Part shown: positions 45,827-52,420 of the stretch, one piece after another
Position numbering within the stretch: position 1 is the stretch's first letter
Layout: every line of letters starts with the position of its first letter
Assembly: GCA_024693065.1 (NCBI GenBank)
Contig: JAILLP010000006.1
Coordinates: 124,001-188,000, forward strand
Direction of reading: 5' to 3'
Source: Paludibacteraceae bacterium
GTDB taxonomy: Bacteria > Bacteroidota > Bacteroidia > Bacteroidales > Paludibacteraceae
Length of the DNA: 64,000 nucleotides
Translations under genes and position numbers: made by a program
Notes under the pieces: generated by a model
What the model was told of the DNA's origin: nothing
Seen by the model: the letters and a program-made list of their open reading frames with translations, nothing else
Databases searched by the model: none

Positions 45827-46305
45827 AGATTTCGCTTGAAATTTACCATCTTTATGGCGGTCACTGCCGCCTCTGTGCCTTTGTTTCCTAAAGAACCTCC
45901 AGAACGATCTTTTGCTTGTTGCATGTCATCGGTCGTCAACAGACCGAAGATGAACGGAACATCATACTCCGCGTTTAACTTTGCTATGCCATAGGTAGTA
46001 CCTTGACATACATAGTCGAAGTGAGGCGTTCCCCCTCTCACCACGCATCCCAAGGCGATCACTGCATCGACGTCTTTCGCATCCGCAAGTTGCTGGGATC
46101 CGAATATGAGTTCGAAGCTGCCCGGCACATGGGCGACGATTATATTCTTTTTCTTCGCGCCATGTTCCAAGAGGGTGTCATAGGCCCCTTTTAATAAATT
46201 AGAAGTGATATCGTGGTTCCAATCGGAAACCACGATACCAAATTTCATATCCGCCGCACTCGGTACGGTGGTAATGTCATAATCGGACAAGTTTTTTGTC
46301 GCCAT
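45814..46305 (-). CDS. ribH: 6,7-dimethyl-8-ribityllumazine synthase
   Basis: RibH joins 5-amino-6-ribitylaminouracil with dihydroxybutanone phosphate, the penultimate step of riboflavin synthesis. The 163-residue protein has '[17 protein letters not shown]', '[18 protein letters not shown]', '[16 protein letters not shown]' with the catalytic His, and '[16 protein letters not shown]'. Other rib genes are not adjacent and no FMN riboswitch is visible upstream. It follows the TPR protein gene by nine bases and is probably cotranscribed with it. Confidence 0.97.
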   Translation of the reverse strand: MATKNLSDYDITTVPSAADMKFGIVVSDWNHDITSNLLKGAYDTLLEHGAKKKNIIVAHVPGSFELIFGSQQLADAKDVDAVIALGCVVRGGTPHFDYVCQGTTYGIAKLNAEYDVPFIFGLLTTDDMQQAKDRSGGSLGNKGTEAAVTAIKMVNFKRNLLED

Positions 46306-46314
46306 ACGTTTTTA

Positions 46315-46998
46315 TTATTGCTTAGCGAGTTCGAGGAACTTCAACACCTCGTTCATATCCTGGTAGTTAGGATATTGGGTTGTGATCTCCTCCAATAATT
46401 TGATCGCCTCTGATTTCTTATCCATGGAGAGGTATGCCAATGCGGCACGCTTCTTGTAAAGTGGAGATAAGAGATCGTTGTCTGCCATATCGGCTGCCTT
46501 CTTATAGTAATCGATAGCCTTGGAAGCGTTGTCCATATCCCAATAGCAGTCGCCTATGGAACCCATGATAGATGGGGAAACCAATTCGTCTGAACCTGAG
46601 AATTTATTCAGATATTTGATCGCATCCTCAAATTCTCCCAAGTTCTTGAGGCAGATTCCCGCGTATGCGCATGCGACGTTGCCTGTGGATGTGGATCCGT
46701 ATTCATCTATGATGTCAAGGAATCCCATGAACTCATCTTCCTTTCCATCCAATGCCACTTGGAAAGAATCCCTTGCGAACATCTGTTGTGCCTTGAAGAT
46801 CTCATTCTTCGCAGCCTCCTCGCGTGGTCCCCATACATATTGGTTCAACACGAAGAACAACACTATCAAACCGATGATTCCGCCAAAGATTCCTATCAGC
46901 AGATTCTGATGTGTCTCTAAAAATTCAACAACTCCGGATGCCGTCATTGATTGTTCTTTCCCTTCCTTCAATGAAGGCGTTTCATTCTTTCTTTCCAT
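46315..46998 (-). CDS. Membrane-anchored tetratricopeptide-repeat protein (YfgM/TPR_21-like)
   Basis: The ATG at 46998 gives 227 residues. One membrane helix ('LLIGIFGGIIGLIVLFFVL', about 33-51) is followed by helical repeats: 'GNVACAYAGICLKNLGEFEDAI', described here in pieces, with 'GDCYWDMDNASKAIDYYKKA' and 'ALAYLSMDKKSEAIKLLEE' as further TPR units. The layout resembles YfgM, a periplasmic chaperone-linked protein, but the role in Bacteroidota is not known. Promoter at 47038-47068. Confidence 0.82.
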   Translation of the reverse strand: MERKNETPSLKEGKEQSMTASGVVEFLETHQNLLIGIFGGIIGLIVLFFVLNQYVWGPREEAAKNEIFKAQQMFARDSFQVALDGKEDEFMGFLDIIDEYGSTSTGNVACAYAGICLKNLGEFEDAIKYLNKFSGSDELVSPSIMGSIGDCYWDMDNASKAIDYYKKAADMADNDLLSPLYKKRAALAYLSMDKKSEAIKLLEEITTQYPNYQDMNEVLKFLELAKQ

Positions 46999-47037
46999 TT
47001 TTATATTAAATTGTTTATTCCGATAAAATTCCTTCTG

Positions 47038-47068
47038 CAAAAATAGTCTATTTATGGATATGCAGAAA
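47038..47068 (-). promoter_or_regulatory. Promoter of the TPR-ribH operon
   Basis: TATTTTTG (minus, 47038-47045) is an exact -7 box. TTTC at 47065-47068, 19 bases upstream, is a three-of-four match to the -33 box. Confidence 0.6.
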
Positions 47069-47073
47069 GATAA

Positions 47074-47661
47074 TTAATGATTTTTTTTATCAAATTCGTC
47101 TCTTACGCTCGCCCATATGCGTTGCGGGACAAAAAAACGGACATCTTTCCCCTCCTTTATCGACTTTCGCACAAATGTGGAGGAAACTTCTATCCTTGGC
47201 GCATCCGATAGCATTGTGACCCGACTTCGCCACGCTTCGGGGATTTCCGTCGGTCCGTCCAGACGTGGATAGACGAGGATTTCGTAATTTTCCAATATCC
47301 ATTCATACCTCCGCCATCCAGCAAACGAGGCGATATTGTCACCTCCCATCACCAAGACGAACTTGTTTCTGGGTTCCATGGAGGACAAACGTTCTAGGGT
47401 GTCGCTCGTATACGATGGTTTGGGCATGGAGAACTCCACGTCCGACACGGAGAACCGTGGATAGTCGTCTATCGCCTGCTTCACCCACGACAAACGGATT
47501 TCATCGTCCATCAGGGAAAGATTCCTTTTGAACGGGTTTTGCGGAGATACGATGAAACGGACCTCGTCTACCCCACCGAACTCCGCGATATGGTTCGCCA
47601 ATGCGAGATGTCCGATATGGATCGGATTGAACGACCCGAAAAATAATGCGATCTTACTCAT
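47074..47661 (-). CDS. nadD: Nicotinate-nucleotide adenylyltransferase
   Basis: NadD adenylates nicotinate mononucleotide in NAD synthesis. The 195-residue protein starts with the nucleotidyltransferase motif 'FFGSFNPIHIGHLALA' and has 'FIVSPQNPFK', 'VMGGDNIASFAGW' and 'VSSTFVRKSIKEG', the standard order. Its start overlaps the end of gmk by eight bases, giving a yicC-gmk-nadD operon. Confidence 0.95.
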   Translation of the reverse strand: MSKIALFFGSFNPIHIGHLALANHIAEFGGVDEVRFIVSPQNPFKRNLSLMDDEIRLSWVKQAIDDYPRFSVSDVEFSMPKPSYTSDTLERLSSMEPRNKFVLVMGGDNIASFAGWRRYEWILENYEILVYPRLDGPTEIPEAWRSRVTMLSDAPRIEVSSTFVRKSIKEGKDVRFFVPQRIWASVRDEFDKKNH

Positions 47662-48226
47662 TGTCGACGAATTCCCTCACGATTTTCCGTATCAATGCCT
47701 TCGTGCACTCCAAATCATCGTTCACGACGATCCGGTCGAATCGGTTGGAGAAGGTCATCTCGTACGATGCTTTGTTTACGCGGTCTTCTATCACCTCCAT
47801 CGCATCCGTACCTCTCTTCACGAGGCGCTCTTTCAGCGTGGCGACGGAAGGTGGCATGATGAATATGGACAATGCGTTGCTTCCGAACATCTTTTTGATG
47901 TTGCAGCCTCCCGCCACGTCCACGTCGAAGACGACGATGTTGCCTTTCGTGTTGATGCGTTCCACCTCACTCCTTAACGTGCCGTAGTACTTGTTTTCGT
48001 AAACTTCCTCCCATTCCAGGAATGCGTGCTCGGAGATTTTTGCGCGGAATTCCTCCGGAGTCAGGAAATAATACTCAACTCCGTTTTTCTCCTCTCCCCT
48101 AGGGCTTCTGCTCGTGGCTGAGATGGAGAACTCTAGGCAGTCGAATTGTGTCATCAAGTAGTTGATCAGCGTGGACTTGCCAGATCCGGACGGCGCCGAA
48201 AAAATTATTACCTTTCCTTTTTCCAT
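47654..48226 (-). CDS. gmk: Guanylate kinase
   Basis: Gmk phosphorylates GMP to GDP. The 190-residue protein has the P-loop 'FSAPSGSGKSTLINYL', the GMP-binding 'ATSRSPRGEEKNGVEYYF' and 'EWEEVYENKYYGT', and the lid region 'RLVKRGTDAMEVIEDRV'. It lies 15 bases after yicC and overlaps nadD. Confidence 0.97.
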   Translation of the reverse strand: MEKGKVIIFSAPSGSGKSTLINYLMTQFDCLEFSISATSRSPRGEEKNGVEYYFLTPEEFRAKISEHAFLEWEEVYENKYYGTLRSEVERINTKGNIVVFDVDVAGGCNIKKMFGSNALSIFIMPPSVATLKERLVKRGTDAMEVIEDRVNKASYEMTFSNRFDRIVVNDDLECTKALIRKIVREFVDNE

Positions 48227-48241
48227 ATTCTTTCCGTCCTC

Positions 48242-49114
48242 TTAAAGCACATTCAATACTTGTTCCTTTATTTGCTCAAGCTCATCCTTCATCTTCACCA
48301 CGATTTTCTGCATTTCGCTATGGTTGGATTTGGAGCCTAACGTGTTGATCTCTCTTCCGATCTCCTGGGCGATGAATCCTAGCTTCTTGCCGCAGTTCCC
48401 TTCTGCATCCATTGTCTCCTCGAAGTACTTCAGGTGTTGGGCTAGACGGTTCTTTTCCTCGTTCACGTCTAGTTTCTCGATGTAGTAGATGAGTTCCTGC
48501 TCGAAGCGGTTCTTGTCGTAATTCACATCCTGAAGGGAGGTGAGATTGTCCAAGATGCGCTCTTTCACCTTCTCGATGCGTTCCTTCTCGTATGGGTCTA
48601 TTTCCTTTAGCAGACGTTTGATGTTCGCAATCTTCTCCTCGAAGACGCGGCGCAGGGAGGCTCCTTCCTTCGTGCGGAACTCCACCAGGGAGTCCAACGC
48701 GTCCGAAAAGGCATCGTATACCATGTTCCACTCCATCTCGTCTAGTTCTTGCGATTCCGTCTTCATCGCCTCCGGAAGGCGAAGCAGCACGGAAAACCAA
48801 TCCTCTGGAAGTGGAATGTCTAAATCGTGGGATATCTGTTTTATTTGTTTGCTATATGCTTGTATCACAGGCGCATTCAACTGTGAGGAACTCTCTGTCC
48901 CCAAATTCTCTAGAAATATGCCGAACTCCACCTTGCCTCTCTCCAGGCGCTGGCTGACCAGATTTCGTAGTTCCAAATCTTTTTCCCGATAGATGCTTGG
49001 TACACGGGAGGATAAATCTAATTGTTTGCCATTCAGCGATTTAATTTCAATCGTAATTTTCTTGGTTCCAACGGTGCAAGTTGACTTGCCGAACCCTGTC
49101 ATTGATAATACCAT
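48242..49114 (-). CDS. yicC: YicC-family endoribonuclease
   Basis: The 290-residue protein has the YicC_N start 'LSMTGFGKSTC' and 'EIKSLNGKQLDLSSRVP', and the C-terminal DUF1732 block 'KKLGFIAQEIGREINTLGSKSN', here quoted only in part: 'LGFIAQEIGREINTLGSK'. E. coli YicC is an endoribonuclease that promotes sRNA turnover. The linkage yicC-gmk is widely conserved and supports the call. TATATTTG at 49145-49152 is a -7 box without a good -33 partner. Confidence 0.93.
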   Translation of the reverse strand: MVLSMTGFGKSTCTVGTKKITIEIKSLNGKQLDLSSRVPSIYREKDLELRNLVSQRLERGKVEFGIFLENLGTESSSQLNAPVIQAYSKQIKQISHDLDIPLPEDWFSVLLRLPEAMKTESQELDEMEWNMVYDAFSDALDSLVEFRTKEGASLRRVFEEKIANIKRLLKEIDPYEKERIEKVKERILDNLTSLQDVNYDKNRFEQELIYYIEKLDVNEEKNRLAQHLKYFEETMDAEGNCGKKLGFIAQEIGREINTLGSKSNHSEMQKIVVKMKDELEQIKEQVLNVL

Positions 49115-49312
49115 ATTCTACTTTTCTTTTGAAAATTAACAATGCAAATATATTCAAAATTCGTTTAATTCCCCCACATTCTCACCTCTTTTAACGATAT
49201 GGGGAGTTGAGTTTTTGCCCAGCGGAATTTCTCCATCAAAAACTAGGTGTTTTCTCTTCCATGGGAAACATAAAAGGTGTATTTTCGCGTCATATTTCAA
49301 GTTGTATTGTTT

Positions 49313-50011
49313 ATGGCGAATATTATATTGATTGACACTGCGACGGAGATTTGTTCCGTTGCATTATCCATCGACGGGGAGGTGAGATGGAACATGGAGA
49401 GTTCCGAGAAAATGGCGCATTCTGTCCTTTTGGCGCAATATCTTCAAACCTTGGAGGCGTATATGCGGACTGAATCCATCCGGACGGACGCGGTGGCTGT
49501 CAGTTGTGGACCGGGCTCGTACACAGGCCTTCGCATCGGTGTGTCGACCGCAAAGGGGGTCTGTTTTGGGGCCGACGTGCCTCTCCTCGCTGTCAATACG
49601 CTTAAGTTGATGGCCAAGGGCTACATTGCCCGTCATGGGAAACCGGACGACCAATCCTGGCTATGTCCCATGATTGACGCGCGACGGATGGAAGTATACA
49701 CCGCTTTCTATGACGGTGATTTGAACTTGATGAGGAAAATCTCGGCAGATATCATAGACGGAGACGCATATGCGGACATATTATCCTCCCACAGAATCAT
49801 TTGTTTCGGGGATGGCGCCGCCAAATGTAAGGGCACACTCTCCCACCCGAACGTCTCGTTCGTGGATGGCATTACTCCCCTTGCATCCGACATGGCTGCG
49901 TTGGCGGAACAATGTTATGCGGAGAAGGATTTCAAAGATGTGGCCTATTTCGAACCATTTTACCTGAAAGAGTTCGTGGCCACTGTTAGTAAAAATAAAT
50001 TCGGCATTTAG
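49313..50011 (+). CDS. tsaB: tRNA threonylcarbamoyladenosine biosynthesis protein TsaB
   Basis: TsaB is the non-catalytic partner of TsaD in synthesis of t6A37 in tRNA. The ATG at 49313 gives 232 residues and starts exactly at the family motif 'ILIDTATEICSVAL'. 'GPGSYTGLRIGVSTAKG' follows. An earlier in-frame ATG at 49277 would add a non-conserved leader. A TATTTTCG element near 49280 may be its -7 box. It is divergent from yicC, and its 3' end abuts the Rpn-like remnant. Confidence 0.93.
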   Translation: MANIILIDTATEICSVALSIDGEVRWNMESSEKMAHSVLLAQYLQTLEAYMRTESIRTDAVAVSCGPGSYTGLRIGVSTAKGVCFGADVPLLAVNTLKLMAKGYIARHGKPDDQSWLCPMIDARRMEVYTAFYDGDLNLMRKISADIIDGDAYADILSSHRIICFGDGAAKCKGTLSHPNVSFVDGITPLASDMAALAEQCYAEKDFKDVAYFEPFYLKEFVATVSKNKFGI

Positions 50012-50032
50012 TTGGAGTCGATTCGTCGGATC

Positions 50033-50175
50033 AAATCACGACGCGGAACATATGGATTTATTGTATGCAGCAAGGCATCGCCCAAGTCGCCAAAGAGATG
50101 AAACAGAACAAGATGCCAGTGGAGGTCATCATGGAGGTGACACACCTGACGAAGGAGGAGATTGATAATCTGTGA
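50033..50175 (+). pseudogene. Deletion remnant of an Rpn-like PD-(D/E)XK nuclease gene
   Basis: Bases 50035-50062 match the segment at 51018-51046 of the intact gene (ATCACGACGCGGAACAT..GGATTTATT). The match then jumps to the last 36 codons, from 'MQQGIAQVAKEMKQ' to 'TKEEIDNL', ending at TGA 50175. The middle of the C-terminal module is therefore deleted. The remaining 36-codon frame from ATG 50065 differs from the intact tail by one residue (Asn for Ser). The following hairpin is conserved with the one after the tandem copy. Confidence 0.85.
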
Positions 50176-50192
50176 TCATCCGACCTGATATG

Positions 50193-50228
50193 AAAAAAGC
50201 AGCGAATATGATTGTTCGCTGCTTTTTC
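50193..50228 (+). terminator. Intrinsic terminator conserved with 51758-51793
   Basis: GCAGCGAA (50199-50206) pairs with TTCGCTGC (50215-50222), flanked by A6 and T5. The whole block, including the loop TATGATTG, is repeated after the tandem copy at 51758-51793. Confidence 0.85.
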
Positions 50229-50308
50229 GTTTATGTGAGGTCCTATCCAATGTAGGGGTTTTCTATAGCATCCATGCCCCCGATCGCACATCGAGCCAAT
50301 TCTTAATG

Positions 50309-50372
50309 TGTCGTCCCTTCGATTCACAGGGGTTCACACCCCTGCCTGTGCTGTTACGCCCTTTCAGGGCTG
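50309..50372. repeat. 64-base double-hairpin repeat, copy A
   Basis: The element starts TGTCGTCCCTTCGATTCACAGG, given here as TGTCGTCCCTTCGATTCAC plus AGG. It contains a hairpin centred on GGGGTTCACACCCC and ends with the hairpin GCCCTTTCAGGGC. Copy B at 52421-52484 has sequence changes that keep both stems. The remainder of the gap 50176-50516 holds the terminator and the promoter listed separately. Confidence 0.7.
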
Positions 50373-50422
50373 AGAAGTTAATCCACCCTCAATCAAACAT
50401 GTATAATTTACATTTCTTAATG

Positions 50423-50452
50423 CTTGTTTTTTTATTTTTTTTCCTATCTTTG
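50423..50452 (+). promoter_or_regulatory. Promoter of the Rpn-like nuclease gene
   Basis: CTTG (50423-50426), an 18-base AT-rich spacer and TATCTTTG (50445-50452) fit the Bacteroidota promoter pattern. The leader to the ATG at 50517 is about 58 bases. Confidence 0.65.
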
Positions 50453-50516
50453 CACCGAAAGATTCTTCCCTGAAGATGATTTCTACCTAATTTGTTTAAC
50501 TAATAAAAAATTTTGT

Positions 50517-51383
50517 ATGGGTAAGTATATTGATCTGAAGAGCGACTTCGGATTTAAGTTCTGCATGCAGGACGAAACGATTATGAAATCTTTCCTGAAC
50601 GCTATCCTCGACGGCGACTGCGAGAAGATTACGAGTGTGAAATTCGAGAACGTGGAGACACCCCGTTACGCGCACGAGGGGCGTGGTGTGATCTTCGACC
50701 TCCTCTGCACGACGGAGACGGGCGACCATATCCTGATCGAGATGCAGAACAGCACGCAACGGTTCTTCAAGACCCGTTCCAGTTTCTACGTCTACAACCT
50801 GATGCGGCGGAAGTTCAAGAAGGGCTTCCAGTGGTCGGAGATGCGTGAGGACATCTCCCGCATCATGGGGATCTTCATCGTGGGGCGTCCCGGCATGGGC
50901 CTGACCAAGGTGCTGACCCGCACGGCAGAGTGCGACTTGGACACGGGCAAAGAATTTTGGGACAGGATGCGAAAATATTTTGTATCTTTGCCTCATTTCG
51001 AGTTTGATAGGAAAGATATCACGACGCGGAACATTTGGATTTATTTCTTCAAAAACCTAGGCAATATGGAATTTATAGACCCATCTGTATATGAGCGGGC
51101 TGACGAGGGACTTCGGCAGCTCATCAAGCGCGCCGAGGTGGGAGCCCTCAGCGAGAAGGAGTATGACCAGTATGAGGCCAGCATGAAGCTCCTGGCCGAC
51201 GAGATCGACATGGAGAAGCAAGGCTACGAGCGTGGCATGGCGGACGGCATGCAGAAGGGCATTGCCCAAGGTATGCAGCAGGGTATCGCCCAAGTCGCCA
51301 AAGAGATGAAACAGAGCAAGATGCCTGTGGAGGTCATCATGGAGGTGACCCACTTGACGAAGGAGGAGATTGATAATCTGTGA
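50517..51383 (+). CDS. Rpn-family / PDDEXK_2 nuclease-type protein, intact copy
   Basis: The ATG at 50517 gives 288 residues; a longer frame from 50424 starts inside the promoter. The family opening 'DLKSDFGFKFCM' is present. The PD-(D/E)XK core has Asp61 in 'VIFDLLC' and Glu75-Met-Gln77 in 'ILIEMQNS', the D..ExQ form usual in this group. Relatives (annotated as recombination-promoting nuclease or putative transposase) are DNA nucleases; E. coli Rpn proteins act in phage defence. The C-terminal module starts at Met184 ('MEFIDPSVYERADEGL') and ends in GMxxG repeats and 'VTHLTKEEIDNL'. This module is copied three more times nearby. No terminator follows directly. Confidence 0.88.
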   Translation: MGKYIDLKSDFGFKFCMQDETIMKSFLNAILDGDCEKITSVKFENVETPRYAHEGRGVIFDLLCTTETGDHILIEMQNSTQRFFKTRSSFYVYNLMRRKFKKGFQWSEMREDISRIMGIFIVGRPGMGLTKVLTRTAECDLDTGKEFWDRMRKYFVSLPHFEFDRKDITTRNIWIYFFKNLGNMEFIDPSVYERADEGLRQLIKRAEVGALSEKEYDQYEASMKLLADEIDMEKQGYERGMADGMQKGIAQGMQQGIAQVAKEMKQSKMPVEVIMEVTHLTKEEIDNL

Positions 51384-51740
51384 TTAGCCTGATGCAATAT
51401 GGAATTTATAGACCCATCTGTATATGAGCGGGCTGACGAGGGACTTCGGCAGCTCATCAAGCGCGCCGAGGTGGGAGCCCTCAGCGAGAAGGAGTATGAC
51501 CAGTACGAGGCTAGCATGAAGCTCCTGGCCGACGAGATCGACATGGAGAAGCAAGGCTACGAGCGTGGCATGGCAGACGGCATGCAGAAGGGCATTGCCC
51601 AAGGTATGCAACAAGGTATGCAACAAGGTATGCAGCAGGGTATCGCCCAAGTCGCCAAAGAGATGAAACAGAGCAAGATGCCTGTGGAGGTCATCATGGA
51701 GGTGACCCACTTGACGAAGGAGGAGATTGATAATCTGTGA
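51061..51740. repeat. Tandem duplication of the nuclease C-terminal module (period 333 bases)
   Basis: The unit 51061-51383 is repeated at 51394-51740. Both start GCAATATGGAATTTATAG. The second unit has three base substitutions (all silent third-codon changes: TAT/TAC, GCC/GCT, GCG/GCA) and two extra 12-base GGTATGCAACAA units. The near identity indicates a recent event or ongoing conversion. Confidence 0.92.
51399..51740 (+). CDS. Free-standing C-terminal module of the Rpn-like protein (tandem copy)
   Basis: The frame begins with the ATG equivalent to Met184 of the intact protein and runs 113 residues to the same stop. It contains the acidic helical part ('YERADEGLRQLIKRAEV') and an expanded GMQQ repeat: three GMQQ units where the intact gene has one. 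No nuclease residues are present. In E. coli, rpn genes encode internally initiated C-terminal short proteins (RpnS) that inhibit the full-length nuclease. This ORF has the right layout for such a product, but that function is inferred, and it could simply be debris. A strong terminator follows. Confidence 0.6.
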   Translation: MEFIDPSVYERADEGLRQLIKRAEVGALSEKEYDQYEASMKLLADEIDMEKQGYERGMADGMQKGIAQGMQQGMQQGMQQGIAQVAKEMKQSKMPVEVIMEVTHLTKEEIDNL

Positions 51741-51757
51741 CCATCCGATCTGATATG

Positions 51758-51793
51758 AAAAAAGCAGCGAATATGATTGTTCGCTGCTTTTTT
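51758..51793 (+). terminator. Intrinsic terminator after the tandem copy
   Basis: A6-GCAGCGAA (51758-51771) pairs with TTCGCTGC-T6 (51780-51793) around TATGATTG. It is symmetrical and may also end the convergent small-ORF transcript from 52147. Confidence 0.9.
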
Positions 51794-51812
51794 CGTTTTA
51801 GTAAAATGGTCA

Positions 51813-52025
51813 TTACATCCTTTTCAGGCTTTCGTCGTACTGAATACGCTCCTCTTCTGAGAGATTAGAGATTTTAGCCCTTTCAATTAATGCCAGCATG
51901 CCTTCGTCGGCGACATCAAGGATTTCCTGTGGAATCTCGTCCAGATCCTGCAAGTAATTGAACAAAAACAACCAGGCTTCCTGTTTTGTCAGCTTTTTAC
52001 CTTTGATTAAATCTATTGGATTCAT
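51813..52025 (-). CDS. Diverged free-standing Rpn-like C-terminal module, 70 residues
   Basis: The ORF starts at ATG 52025, which overlaps the TGA of the 41-residue ORF (ATGA). After a basic N-terminus ('DLIKGKKLTKQ') it aligns with the module of the nuclease. 'EAWLFLFNYLQDLDEIP' corresponds to 'NIWIYFFKNLGNMEFID', 'ADEGMLALIERAKISNLSEE' to 'ADEGLRQLIKRAEVGALSEK', and 'IQYDESLKRM' to 'DQYEASMKLL'. It ends where the GMxxG repeats would begin. It lacks all nuclease residues and is too diverged to be recent debris. A regulatory or inhibitory partner of the nuclease is a reasonable inference. Confidence 0.65.
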   Translation of the reverse strand: MNPIDLIKGKKLTKQEAWLFLFNYLQDLDEIPQEILDVADEGMLALIERAKISNLSEEERIQYDESLKRM

Positions 52026-52147
52026 AGTCTGACGTTTAGGTTGGATGATGGTTGTTGGGTTGGACCATTGATTTCGAACCGCCGTCCAAGCTGTTCGTTT
52101 TTGTTAAGGACTTGCAGCAGTTTGCTGTTTTTTGATTGTTTGTTCAT
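52022..52147 (-). CDS. 41-residue ORF coupled to the 70-residue module
   Basis: The ATG at 52147 directly follows a copy of the 20-base leader motif (R1). The product begins 'MNKQSKNSKLLQVLNKNEQ', is basic and Asn/Gln-rich, and ends 'NLNVRL'. Its TGA overlaps the ATG of the 70-residue ORF by four bases, which suggests translational coupling. I do not recognise it. It may be a leader peptide whose translation controls the next ORF. Confidence 0.5.
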   Translation of the reverse strand: MNKQSKNSKLLQVLNKNEQLGRRFEINGPTQQPSSNLNVRL

Positions 52148-52167
52148 GCGTATGTATTTTTTGAACA
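52148..52167 (-). repeat. Leader motif R1, directly before the 41-residue ORF
   Basis: The plus strand reads GCGTATGTA then TTTTT then TGAACA. It is the same orientation as R3 (52311-52330) and inverted relative to R2 (52188-52206). In the minus-strand RNA, R2 can pair with R1 (9 bp plus 6 bp around a mismatched centre), which would cover the bases just before the ATG. Confidence 0.7.
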
Positions 52168-52168
52168 T

Positions 52169-52247
52169 AAAAAAGGCACGGAAGTGTTGTTCAAGTTTAC
52201 ATACGCTAAAACTTTGCGGGTGTTTCCACTACCGCACACTTCGTGCC
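52169..52247 (-). ncRNA. Three-way-junction leader structure with terminator tract
   Basis: In the minus-strand RNA, GGCACGAAGTGT (52247-52236) pairs with ACACTTC-C-GTGCC (52187-52175) with one bulge, followed by T6 (52174-52169). Inside are two hairpins: GCGG/GTG with CAC/CCGC around a GAAA loop (52235-52216), and AAGTTT/AAACTT (52214-52093 arm pair at 52209-52214 and 52193-52198). R2 occupies part of the second hairpin, so the junction and R2 pairing with R1 or R3 cannot fully coexist. This looks like an attenuator or regulatory leader. I know of no named family that matches. Confidence 0.6.
52188..52206 (+). repeat. Leader motif R2 (inverted copy)
   Basis: The plus strand reads TGTTCA-AGTT-TACATACGC, the reverse complement of R1 and R3 apart from the centre. 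As RNA it can pair with R3 (about 11 plus 6 bp) or with R1 (9 plus 6 bp), but not with both. Confidence 0.7.
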
Positions 52248-52278
52248 GATATCTCTATCAGTATGTATAAAATGGCAC

Positions 52279-52302
52279 AAAAAAGCCGATCGAAATCGGC
52301 CT
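52279..52302 (-). terminator. First intrinsic terminator of the small-ORF leader
   Basis: On the minus strand GCCGAT (52300-52295) pairs with ATCGGC (52290-52285) around a TTCG loop, followed by T6 (52284-52279). It lies about 30 bases after the predicted start, so most transcripts may stop at about 50 bases unless it is bypassed. Confidence 0.7.
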
Positions 52303-52310
52303 AATGTACC

Positions 52311-52330
52311 GCGTATGTAAATTTTGAACA
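52311..52330 (-). repeat. Leader motif R3, at the predicted transcription start
   Basis: The plus strand reads GCGTATGTA-AATT-TTGAACA, the same orientation as R1. It overlaps the predicted transcription start of the leader (about 52327), so it would be at the extreme 5' end of the RNA. It could also act as a DNA operator. Confidence 0.65.
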
Positions 52331-52333
52331 CTG

Positions 52334-52364
52334 CAAAATTAAAGAAATATTTTAATGCTGCAAA
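52334..52364 (-). promoter_or_regulatory. Consensus promoter of the small-ORF leader
   Basis: TAATTTTG (minus, 52334-52341) and TTTG (52361-52364) are separated by exactly 19 bases, a full TTTG-N19-TAnnTTTG match. Transcription would run through R3, the first terminator, the three-way junction, R1 and the two small ORFs. Confidence 0.8.
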
Positions 52365-52420
52365 ATCTGAAGATGGACAGGTATTAAATCTCCCCTTGTT
52401 CTTTTGAATCGTCGATAATT

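Noticed and set aside
46306-46400. FMN riboswitch before ribH
   Set aside because: Only nine bases separate ribH from the upstream gene, and no riboswitch core is seen.
50424-50516. Longer N-terminus for the Rpn-like protein from ATG 50424
   Set aside because: The extra 31 codons cover the promoter boxes, and the family start motif begins at ATG 50517.
51384-51710. Minus-strand frames opposite the nuclease tail copies (also 51057-51353 and 50496-50996)
   Set aside because: They repeat only because the coding strand repeats; composition is Leu/His-rich shadow and no start signals are present.
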